From Thiothrix unzii (lineage in GTDB: Bacteria; Pseudomonadota; Gammaproteobacteria; Thiotrichales; Thiotrichaceae): DNA of 64,000 nucleotides. The notes beneath the pieces were generated by a model. It was not told the origin of the DNA and ran no database searches. It saw only the letters and a list, made by a program, of their open reading frames with translations. The position numbers and the translations under genes were made by a program. Position 1 is the first letter of the stretch. Every line of letters begins with the position of its first letter. This document shows positions 1-7,094 of this stretch, piece after piece. The stretch spans positions 620,001-684,000 of the forward strand of contig NZ_CP072793.1 in NCBI RefSeq assembly GCF_017901175.1. The letters are read 5' to 3'.

Positions 1-265
1 CCGCCATAAAGCGCACAAACAACAGTTGCAGCACACCGCTCAAGACCAACGATGTCGCAATGAGGTAAGTGACGGATGACATAAATTCCGCACTTTGATC
101 CACCCCGCTGCGGCTTAATCCCAAGGCACTCGCGAGTAAAATGCCCAAAATGGACAATACCCACGGGCCAGAGCCGATAATGCCGGAATAGGTGTACGCT
201 TGAGCTACGCCCAACCAACCTTTACCCGCCATCATTTTTTTTAGTTCAAAGCCGATGCCCGCCAT
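1..265 (-). CDS. pelG: PelG, Pel exopolysaccharide inner-membrane transporter (N-terminal part; runs off the window)
   Basis: The first 88 codons read from an ATG at 265 towards the window edge. The product starts MAGIGFELKKM, then has hydrophobic membrane segments with a SGIIGSGPW stretch, which I recognise as the PelG amino terminus. PelG is a polytopic inner-membrane protein of the MOP-like superfamily that works with the glycosyltransferase PelF to move the Pel polysaccharide across the cytoplasmic membrane. The start lies inside the last codons of pelF (20-base overlap), the usual pelF-pelG arrangement and a sign of translational coupling. The C-terminal part is outside the window. Confidence 0.85.
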   Translation of the reverse strand, partial: MAGIGFELKKMMAGKGWLGVAQAYTYSGIIGSGPWVLSILGILLASALGLSRSGVDQSAEFMSSVTYLIATSLVLSGVLQLLFVRFMA

Positions 266-1799
266 GTTCCAGCGTCCTTTGGTACAAGTTATCGTAGTGA
301 TTTAAAAATGCCGATTGGGTGTAAAATGCTTCGACCCGTGCAATCGCGGCAGCTTGTGCGGCTCGCCATGCGTTGGGATTGCTTAACAAATGCACTAGGG
401 CAGTCGCCATTGCATCGGGTGAAGCGATGGGAACGACTTCGCCGGATTTCCCCAAGGCTCGATCTGCATCCGTTACACCTTCCACCATTTCGCGGCAGGC
501 TCCGACATCGGTGACAACCACCGGAACACCAGCGGCGTAGGCTTCCAATACGGATAATGGCTGGCCTTCGCTGATAGAACTCAGTACCACAATGCCCAAA
601 TGCGGCAACATCGCCGCAACGGACTGAAATCCGCAAAATTTTACGGTGGTTTGCAGCCCCAAACTTGCGGTTAATTGATGGCATTCGGCAGCGTAAGCGG
701 GGTCTTCATCTTCACCGCCAATAATCCAGGCTTGCAGGTTAGGGATCTGGCGTTGTGCTAAGGCTGTTGCCCGCAAGTAAGTTTTAATGTCTTTAATCGG
801 AACTACGCGCCCAATTAGCCCGATTACCTGCGGAATGGTTGCTGCACGCTGTTGGCGAGTGGTGGCAAGCTGGCGAATATCGACCCCATTGGGAATAATG
901 CGGCAACGATTGGGATTTGCCCCGTATTGGATTTGCGTTTGACGATTAGCCGCGAACAAGGTCACGATTTCAGAGCTGGCGGCGTAAGTGAGTCGCCCCA
1001 ATCCTTCAAAAAATCTGCCCCACATACGCCGGATGTAGCTGGTCGGGGCGTGTAAACCCATTGAAAACTGCGGAGTAGGGTCACGAATCCAATCGGCTTG
1101 GTACAAGTCAATATAACGCTCTTTGGTGTAAATCCCGTGTTCGGTGAGCAACAGTTTACGCTGGCGCAATACGCTCAGGAAAAACCCCAACACCCCGGCG
1201 TAACCGGTGGAAATGGTGTGATACACCGTGGCAGATGGTGCGGTTTGGGCAATTTCTAACAGTTTAAACAGCGGGGTATGCATGGAGCGTACCGTCCAGA
1301 AGTACTCATTAAACGGTAAATCCGGCGCGTTGGCCTGATATTCGCGGGTAATACGCTCCCATGCCTGTTCGCTGTAGAAAAACGCTTCCGCTCCATCTTT
1401 CAGCGATGCCTGCAATTGCTCAATAAACGGTGCATAAGCGGCTAAACCGTGTTGTTGCCCGCCGTGTTTGAGCTGGGTGTGCAGATGATCCAAGGCTTCA
1501 AACCACGTCGGATTGCCCGCTTGCGGCGAAGGTTTGGCGAGGTTTAACGGTTCCGCCAAATAATGCGCCTCAAAATGGCAGACATTGGCAGGGAATTGAT
1601 AATGCATGTCCGGGTAGTTTTCGCGAGTTGCACCAATGAACACCAAGGCAAAACGGTATTGCGGTAAGCCTTGAATCAGTTGATGCACCCAGGTCGAAAC
1701 GCCACCCCGAATATAGGGGTACGTGCCTTCCAGCAACAGGCAAATATCAGCCTGCTGATGTCGTGAAAGTCGCGGAAACTCAGGTGCAGACATAAGCAT
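246..1799 (-). CDS. pelF: PelF, GT4-family glycosyltransferase for Pel polysaccharide
   Basis: A 517-residue cytoplasmic glycosyltransferase. The N-terminal block LLLEGTYPYIRGGVS (about residues 21-35) is diagnostic of PelF, which polymerises the Pel polysaccharide from UDP-sugar donors. The GT-B C-terminal domain has the retaining-GT4 E-x7-E motif at E411/E419 within SEGQPLSVLEA. Two ATGs (1799 and 1793) are possible starts and neither has a strong ribosome site. The gene is followed by overlapping pelG. Unusually, it appears to be the first gene of its transcription unit: directly upstream is a divergent thioredoxin gene, not pelA-E. The remaining pel genes must lie downstream of pelG or elsewhere. 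Confidence 0.9.
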   Translation of the reverse strand: MLMSAPEFPRLSRHQQADICLLLEGTYPYIRGGVSTWVHQLIQGLPQYRFALVFIGATRENYPDMHYQFPANVCHFEAHYLAEPLNLAKPSPQAGNPTWFEALDHLHTQLKHGGQQHGLAAYAPFIEQLQASLKDGAEAFFYSEQAWERITREYQANAPDLPFNEYFWTVRSMHTPLFKLLEIAQTAPSATVYHTISTGYAGVLGFFLSVLRQRKLLLTEHGIYTKERYIDLYQADWIRDPTPQFSMGLHAPTSYIRRMWGRFFEGLGRLTYAASSEIVTLFAANRQTQIQYGANPNRCRIIPNGVDIRQLATTRQQRAATIPQVIGLIGRVVPIKDIKTYLRATALAQRQIPNLQAWIIGGEDEDPAYAAECHQLTASLGLQTTVKFCGFQSVAAMLPHLGIVVLSSISEGQPLSVLEAYAAGVPVVVTDVGACREMVEGVTDADRALGKSGEVVPIASPDAMATALVHLLSNPNAWRAAQAAAIARVEAFYTQSAFLNHYDNLYQRTLEHGGHRL

Positions 1800-1863
1800 T
1801 TAGCCGTTAGTTAAAGGTTGAAAGATGCTAATGCCTAATGATTCAAAACAAACGGTATAGGGT

Positions 1864-1884
1864 GTTAATGCGCGGTGCATTAAC
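1864..1884. promoter_or_regulatory. Perfect inverted repeat in the pelF/cnoX divergent gap
   Basis: GTTAATG (1864-1870) and CATTAAC (1878-1884) form a perfect 7-base dyad with a 7-base spacer in the 212-base gap between divergent pelF and the thioredoxin gene. The spacing suits a dimeric repressor or activator, but the regulator is unknown. It does not match the FleQ box I would expect for pel genes. No other structure is clear in this gap. Confidence 0.35.
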
Positions 1885-2011
1885 GGTAGGGATGCTCGCC
1901 CTAACGGTCTGCGGGTGGTGTATTCGGTTTTCGTGTGCCGCTCTCCCTTGCATTTTGCGCAAATGACCTCATGTTGTCGGCAATTCATCACTTTACGAAG
2001 GATCAAAGTCA

Positions 2012-2878
2012 ATGGCTGATTCCCCTTACATTGTCGAAGCGAACCCGCAGAATTTTCAGCAATTGCTGGATGCCTCTTTCCAAGTTCCGATTTTGGTCGA
2101 CTTTTGGGCTGATTGGTGTCAGCCGTGTAAAACCTTGATGCCATTGCTTGCGAAATTGGCGGTGGAATACCAAGGTGGTTTTATCTTGGCGAAAGTTAAC
2201 AGCGATGAACATCAGCAGTTAGCCGCACAGTTTGGAGTGCGTAGTTTGCCGACGGTGAAAGTGCTTAAAGGCGGTACGGTGGTTGACGAATTCATGGGCG
2301 CGTTGCCGGAAGCTGAATTACGCAAATTTATCAATAAACACCGGGTGCGTCGCACTGAAAGTTATCGTCAACAAGCCTTGGGTTTGTACGAAAGTGGTGA
2401 TATTCCCGCAGCGATTAACCTGATGCAGCAAGTGGTGCAACACGAGCCGGATTTCTACGAAGCGGTGGTCGAGTTGGCAGGTATGTTGATTCAGCAAGGT
2501 CAGGCCGATGAAGCGGAAACCCTGTTGATGGCAGTTCCGCCCGATGCGATTGACAACCAAGTGGTCAGTCAATTATTGGCAGAAGTGAAAAAAGCCAGGT
2601 TGCAAGCGCAAGTGGTTGGCATTGATACCAGTGCATTGGAACAACGCTTGGCGGAAAATCCTGACGATTTAGCGACGATGCTGGAACTGGCAAAATTGCG
2701 CGTTGCAATGGATGAGTTTGAAGCAGGTTTAGAGCTGTACTTCAGTGTTCATAAAAAAGACAGTCAGTTCCAAGACGGCGCGGGCAAAAAAGGTATGTTC
2801 AGCACGTTTGAAATCATGGGCGCGGGCAACCCGTTGGTGAAGCGGTATCGTAACAAGTTGTTTGCGTTATTGTACTAA
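2012..2878 (+). CDS. cnoX: CnoX/YbbN-type thioredoxin-TPR co-chaperone
   Basis: A 288-residue cytoplasmic protein with an N-terminal thioredoxin domain (about residues 5-110) and C-terminal tetratricopeptide helices (about 115-280), the CnoX (YbbN) layout. In E. coli CnoX holds unfolded substrates under oxidative stress and hands them to GroEL or DnaK. The active-site motif here is WCQPCK with both cysteines (C36, C39), whereas E. coli CnoX lacks the first one, so this protein may be redox-active. The start has AAGGA about 9 bases upstream. It is divergent from pelF. Confidence 0.88.
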   Translation: MADSPYIVEANPQNFQQLLDASFQVPILVDFWADWCQPCKTLMPLLAKLAVEYQGGFILAKVNSDEHQQLAAQFGVRSLPTVKVLKGGTVVDEFMGALPEAELRKFINKHRVRRTESYRQQALGLYESGDIPAAINLMQQVVQHEPDFYEAVVELAGMLIQQGQADEAETLLMAVPPDAIDNQVVSQLLAEVKKARLQAQVVGIDTSALEQRLAENPDDLATMLELAKLRVAMDEFEAGLELYFSVHKKDSQFQDGAGKKGMFSTFEIMGAGNPLVKRYRNKLFALLY

Positions 2879-2889
2879 CGCTCGCGTAT

Positions 2890-2906
2890 TTTCAGGTTCG
2901 TTTCAG
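2890..2906 (+). promoter_or_regulatory. Tandem TTTCAG-N5-TTTCAG, possible OmpR-family response-regulator site
   Basis: Two identical hexamers TTTCAG (2890-2895 and 2901-2906) are separated by GTTCG, giving an 11-base repeat period, the geometry used by PhoP/OmpR-family regulators. The site lies 78 bases before the DUF2202 gene, which precedes a PhoP-like regulator gene, so autoregulation of the three genes is plausible. Function is inferred from geometry only. Confidence 0.35.
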
Positions 2907-2983
2907 ATTACCTCTTTAGAGTGATTAGTGTGACTTTTACGTGGGTCACAATAAATTAAAATGAATTCAAAGAGGTATTCCCC

Positions 2984-3673
2984 ATGAAAGTTAAGCAAAC
3001 CCTATTGCTTGGATTAATGACGTTCGCCTGCGCTGCGACGTTAGTGTCACCCGCTGCTGTTGCCAAAGGTAACGGCGGCGGTGCAAGCCAGCTTACGGCG
3101 GATGAAGGCAAAGCCTTGCAGTTTATGCGCGAAGAGGAAAAGTTAGCGCGTGATGTCTACACGACACTGGGCAATCAATGGAAACTGCCTGTTTTCAGCA
3201 ATATCGCCAATGCCGAACAGCAACACACAGATCGGATTAAATCCCTGTTAACAACTTACCGTTTAGCCGATCCGGTGGTGAATGATGCTGTGGGTGTGTT
3301 CAAAGAACCTGCCTTGAATACGCTTTACACGCAACTAATCGCACGCGGTCAAACCTCCTTAGCCGAAGCACTTCAAGTGGGGGCGTTGGTTGAGGAAACC
3401 GACATTAGCGATTTGCAAAAAGCTATTAGCGGTACGCGCCAAGCCGATATTGCGCAGGTGTACGGCAATTTAATGCGCGGCTCACGTAATCATTTGCGGG
3501 CATTTGCCAAACAGATTGAAAATCAAGGTGTGACTTATCAGGCACAAGCCTTACCGCAGGCAGAAGTTGATGCGATTATCAACAGCCCCACCGAGCGTGG
3601 TGGTCAAGGCGGCGGGCAAGGTCACGGTAATGGCGGAGGCAACGGTCAGGGTCAAGGCCGCCGGATGCAGTGA
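2984..3673 (+). CDS. Secreted DUF2202 ferritin-like protein
   Basis: A 229-residue exported protein with a cleavable signal peptide (charged MKVK, hydrophobic core, likely cleavage near VSPAAVAKG). The mature part matches the DUF2202 family: FMREEEKLARDVY and ANAEQQHTDR look like ferritin-like metal helices (Glu, then E-x-x-H). VEETDISD and GSRNHLRAF supply a further acidic residue and a His. The C-terminus is a Gly/Gln/Asn-rich low-complexity tail. Function in the family is unknown; a diiron site is my inference. AGAGG lies before the ATG. The gene precedes a PhoP/PhoQ-like pair by 47 bases and is probably co-transcribed with it. Confidence 0.8.
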   Translation: MKVKQTLLLGLMTFACAATLVSPAAVAKGNGGGASQLTADEGKALQFMREEEKLARDVYTTLGNQWKLPVFSNIANAEQQHTDRIKSLLTTYRLADPVVNDAVGVFKEPALNTLYTQLIARGQTSLAEALQVGALVEETDISDLQKAISGTRQADIAQVYGNLMRGSRNHLRAFAKQIENQGVTYQAQALPQAEVDAIINSPTERGGQGGGQGHGNGGGNGQGQGRRMQ

Positions 3674-3720
3674 GTCATTGTGGTCAATAATGCAATGATG
3701 AGCAAAAGTGAGGTGGACTG

Positions 3721-4410
3721 ATGCGTTTGTTACTGGTGGAAGATGACGTAGCGTTAGCAGCGAATGTGCATACCGGTTTGAAACGCGCTGGTTTTGCGGT
3801 GGATATTGCCACTAATGGCGTAGATGCGGAGTTCATGGGTAATGAAGAACCGTATGATGCGGTGATTCTTGATCTTGGTTTGCCGCAGCGTAATGGTTTA
3901 GAAGTGTTACGTCATTGGCGGCAAGGCGGTAATTTGGTTCCGGTGATTATTTTGACAGCGCGGGATGCATGGCATGAGCGGGTCGATGGTTTTAAAGCCG
4001 GAGCCGACGATTACCTTGGGAAGCCGTTTCACTTTGAGGAATTATTGGTACGAGTTCAGGCATTGATTCGGCGTAACCTTCAGGTATCCGCCCTTAATCA
4101 GCAATTGCACTGTTGTGGATTGCAGTTGGATGAAGAGCAGCAGCAAGTAACCACGCCAGAGGGTGAAGTGTTTACCTTGACGGGGACGGAGTTTCGTTTA
4201 CTGCGCTATTTTATGCTGCATCCGGGGCGAATTTTGACCAAGGCACGTTTGACAGAACACGTTTACGATCAAGATTTTGACCGCGATAGCAATCTGATTG
4301 AGGTGTATGTGCGGCATTTGCGCCGTAAATTAGGTGATTGGCGTATTCTTACTCGGCGCGGACAGGGGTATATTTTTGTTGATCCTGATAAACCGGAGTC
4401 GAATATATGA
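3721..4410 (+). CDS. OmpR/PhoP-family response regulator
   Basis: A 229-residue two-domain regulator: receiver domain (about 1-115) with acidic pair E7/D8/D9, phospho-acceptor D51 in VILDLGLP, and the KPF lysine; then a winged-helix DNA-binding domain (about 130-222) ending RRGQGYIF. It receives phosphate from the histidine kinase encoded next, whose ATG overlaps this gene's stop (ATGA). The sequence resembles PhoP and QseB members. Signal and targets are not known; the neighbouring secreted DUF2202 protein and the TTTCAG tandem repeat upstream suggest local control. Confidence 0.9.
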   Translation: MRLLLVEDDVALAANVHTGLKRAGFAVDIATNGVDAEFMGNEEPYDAVILDLGLPQRNGLEVLRHWRQGGNLVPVIILTARDAWHERVDGFKAGADDYLGKPFHFEELLVRVQALIRRNLQVSALNQQLHCCGLQLDEEQQQVTTPEGEVFTLTGTEFRLLRYFMLHPGRILTKARLTEHVYDQDFDRDSNLIEVYVRHLRRKLGDWRILTRRGQGYIFVDPDKPESNI

Positions 4411-5426
4411 AGTCCTTAGAACGTCAGTTGCAGGTTAATCTTGCGATTACCTTGATTGCGGTGATGGCATTGATTTGGTTGGCGGGAATGTTATTGCCAC
4501 GTACCCTGCCTGAAGGCCAGTTTGCGGCTAATACTGAACACTATCCGTTGCCTGCGAATCAACGTCCACAGCGTTTTAAGTGGTTGTTCCCGTTTTTGGC
4601 TGCGGGTGGGATTGTGTTGATTTTGGGGGTGCAAAGTCTGGTTATTCGGCGCACATTTCGCCGTCTTGATGTGATCCGTGCCGAACTTCAGCAGTTAGAA
4701 GCCGGGAAAATCCATAAGTTAACCGATACCGTTCCCACTGAAATATACCCTATCGTTAAAGAATTGAATCACTTGTTGAGTCTGATGCAGGAACGCTTGG
4801 AACGTTCGCGTCATGCCCTGGGAAATCTGGCTCATGCATTTAAAAGTCCGCTGAATTTACTGGTGCAATACCTTGATGAATTACCCTCCAGTGAAACCAG
4901 TCAGCACGCCAAATTACAAGCCGAACGCATCCGCCAATTGACGGAACGCGAACTCAAACGGGCGCGGATGGCAGGAGTCGGAAATACCACGCAACGCTTT
5001 GATCCCCATGAGGAATTACCCATTCTGGTGGCTATTTTAACCAAAGTTCATCACAAATCGCCCCGCTGTATCCACTTGGAAATTGCACCTGAAATTACCC
5101 GCTTTGGTGATCGTGAAGACATGTTAGAGCTGATCGGTAACTTGCTCGACAATGCGTGCACATGGGCGCGGGAGCAGGTGTTTTGCAGCATTGACTGGCA
5201 CGAACAACATATTTTGATTGTGGTAGAAGACGATGGGCAAGGTTGCAGTGACGCTGCTTTGCAACAAATGACGCAACGTGGGATTCGCTTGGATGAATCT
5301 GTGGAAGGGCATGGATTGGGGTTGTCGATTTGTAAGGATATTGCTAAATTATACGGCGGTACTTTGCTTTTCACCCACGCCAAGCGTGGCGGGGTGAGGG
5401 TGGAAGTGGTGTTGCCGCAGCGTTAA
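4407..5426 (+). CDS. Sensor histidine kinase, PhoQ-like
   Basis: A 339-residue inner-membrane kinase. Transmembrane helices lie at about 12-30 and 60-80, leaving a periplasmic loop of only about 30 residues, far shorter than in PhoQ. A HAMP-like linker precedes the dimerisation box NLAHAFKSPLN with H143, which resembles the PhoQ H-box rather than the common SHELRTPL form. The N box (LIGNLLDNAC), G1 (DDGQG) and G2 (GHGLGLSI) ATP-binding motifs are present. Partner of the overlapping response regulator. The short loop suggests it senses an ion, the membrane itself or a small exported partner. The 3' end overlaps the convergent lipoprotein gene by 4 bases. Confidence 0.88.
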   Translation: MKSLERQLQVNLAITLIAVMALIWLAGMLLPRTLPEGQFAANTEHYPLPANQRPQRFKWLFPFLAAGGIVLILGVQSLVIRRTFRRLDVIRAELQQLEAGKIHKLTDTVPTEIYPIVKELNHLLSLMQERLERSRHALGNLAHAFKSPLNLLVQYLDELPSSETSQHAKLQAERIRQLTERELKRARMAGVGNTTQRFDPHEELPILVAILTKVHHKSPRCIHLEIAPEITRFGDREDMLELIGNLLDNACTWAREQVFCSIDWHEQHILIVVEDDGQGCSDAALQQMTQRGIRLDESVEGHGLGLSICKDIAKLYGGTLLFTHAKRGGVRVEVVLPQR

Positions 5427-5815
5427 GGGTGGTTGCCTTGATGGTAGCTCAAGCGCACTTTCTCTCCGTTCGCCAAGGGTTGTTTGAGGGCGATGCTGAA
5501 TCGTGATGGGCGATTAGTGTGGCGCATACGGATTGCACTGGAATGTTCGACCCAGCCTTGTTCACGAATTGAGCCATTAGCGTCGATAATGGCGTAGTCC
5601 ACGTGTCCGGTGCGCACTGGCTCATGCCCTGTACGGTGTAATTGCCCTTTGATTGTCGTGCCTGATTCCATTCTCAAGGAACGAAAGGCGACGGATATAC
5701 CGTTAGCTTGAGTGATGAAGGTTGTATCAATAGGTTGCGGCGTGCCGGGATGCGTTGTGCAAGCACTTAATAACGTTAGTAGGATGCTGGTAGTAACTAG
5801 AAATCGCTTGTACAT
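5423..5815 (-). CDS. Small lipoprotein of unknown function
   Basis: A 130-residue protein with a type II signal peptide: MYKR, hydrophobic core, lipobox LLSAC with lipid-carrying C19. The mature domain is rich in beta-type sequence and ends KVRLSYHQGNHP. I do not recognise a family. GGAGAA precedes the ATG. It lies 28 bases upstream of no same-strand gene in its own direction and follows the TolC-family gene's start region of the metal-efflux operon on the same strand, so it may be the last gene of that operon (28-base gap after the outer-membrane factor). Confidence 0.65.
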   Translation of the reverse strand: MYKRFLVTTSILLTLLSACTTHPGTPQPIDTTFITQANGISVAFRSLRMESGTTIKGQLHRTGHEPVRTGHVDYAIIDANGSIREQGWVEHSSAIRMRHTNRPSRFSIALKQPLANGEKVRLSYHQGNHP

Positions 5816-5843
5816 ATACGTTCTCCAAAAATAAAAGGGTGAT

Positions 5844-7094
5844 TTAAGGCTGTTTATCTAATGACCAGAGTTGGTGTGCATCCAATTGCAGGCGTGTTTG
5901 GTCTAGTAAGGCTTGAATTTGCATTTGGCGTGATGCTAGTAAGCCATCCAAGGCATTACGTTTGGCGAGCAATACTTCGTTTAAATGACCTTCACCCAAT
6001 TCATAAGCACGTGCCGCAAGACGATGCGCTTCTTGCAAACTGTTCGCTGCCAGATGTGCTTGTTGCCAAGCAGCAAACGAGCTTTCAGCCAATTGATAAT
6101 TAACTTTCGCTTCAATAATGAGCTTTTCTTCTAAGAGTGAAGCATTATCGCGAGCAGCGTTTGCGCGAATTCTTGCGGCTTCGGTATCGTGTTTACGTGC
6201 ATCGCCATTGAGGGTGAGTGAAAGATTAATGGCGGCGACATTTTCTTCACCCGCTCGATCTTTGCCGTAGCGAAGTCCTATTTCCGGGTCAAACGATTGA
6301 CGTGAGGCAAACTGATTTTTTTCTGCATTGAGTAACTGGGTTTCACTTCTTGCACGGTGCAATTCGTGGTTATGCGCCAAAATGCGTTTTACCCACTCGG
6401 CCTGAGTGCCTTGTACGCCATTGGGATCAGGGAATTGAATAGTGGAATAATCAGGCACGGTTAAATCAGGAAATTGTGCCAGCAACTTGCCTTGCGTTAA
6501 GCGCATTCCTTGTTCGGCTTGTTGCAATTGAGCCGCTGTTTGCGCAAAAGTAGCATCCATTGTTACTTGTTCAGCACGTGCTGCGTCGCCCAGTTTTACC
6601 TTTTGCGAAACCAGTGCGTTTTGTGACTGTACTAATTGCATTTGCTCTTCCATCAATTGTACTTGAGCCACTTGATTGAGCCATTCAAACCAAAGACTCA
6701 AAAGCTGGCGGCTGGTTTCGTGAACGGTTTCACCTAAGTTGGCTTGCGCGTAATTGACTTTGTTTTCGCCTAACTGATGATCGGCTTTGGCACGGTACGG
6801 TAAACGCAACGGGCGTGAGATATTAACTGACCATTCTTTAAACTGTTCTTGAGGCGGTGTTTCGATAGTGCGACGCGCCATTTCCGCACCCAAGGTAAAT
6901 TCTTCACGTCCTTTACGCAAAGCGGCACTTTCCTGCTGTTGCGCGCTAACTTCCTGTTGCGCCATGTGTACCCCCGGAGCTTTCCAGAGTGCTTGTTGTG
7001 CTTCCATAGGGTTAGGTAAATAGTTTGCTGCAAAAACAGCAGTTGATGTACTTAGCAATAGTGCGCTGTATAAGGTTAAAGTGATGGTTTTCAT
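5844..7094 (-). CDS. TolC-family outer-membrane factor of a metal-type RND efflux system
   Basis: A 416-residue exported protein with a signal peptide (cleavage near VFAANYLP) and long alpha-helical coiled-coil repeats typical of outer-membrane efflux proteins such as CzcC/CusC. It forms the outer-membrane channel for the pump encoded immediately upstream; its ATG overlaps the pump's TGA by one base (TGATG), so the two are translationally coupled. It is shorter than the usual 420-460 residues of CusC and lacks an obvious lipobox. Substrate cannot be told from this subunit. Confidence 0.85.
   Translation of the reverse strand: MKTITLTLYSALLLSTSTAVFAANYLPNPMEAQQALWKAPGVHMAQQEVSAQQQESAALRKGREEFTLGAEMARRTIETPPQEQFKEWSVNISRPLRLPYRAKADHQLGENKVNYAQANLGETVHETSRQLLSLWFEWLNQVAQVQLMEEQMQLVQSQNALVSQKVKLGDAARAEQVTMDATFAQTAAQLQQAEQGMRLTQGKLLAQFPDLTVPDYSTIQFPDPNGVQGTQAEWVKRILAHNHELHRARSETQLLNAEKNQFASRQSFDPEIGLRYGKDRAGEENVAAINLSLTLNGDARKHDTEAARIRANAARDNASLLEEKLIIEAKVNYQLAESSFAAWQQAHLAANSLQEAHRLAARAYELGEGHLNEVLLAKRNALDGLLASRQMQIQALLDQTRLQLDAHQLWSLDKQP

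Noticed and set aside
1800-2144. Open frame of 114 codons upstream of pelF
   Set aside because: It overlaps the start of the thioredoxin gene on the other strand, has no recognisable domain and no ribosome site.
2929-2950. CRP-like palindrome TGTGAC...GTCACA before the DUF2202 gene
   Set aside because: The half-sites are 12 bases apart where CRP/FNR sites need 6, so a CRP site is not supported.
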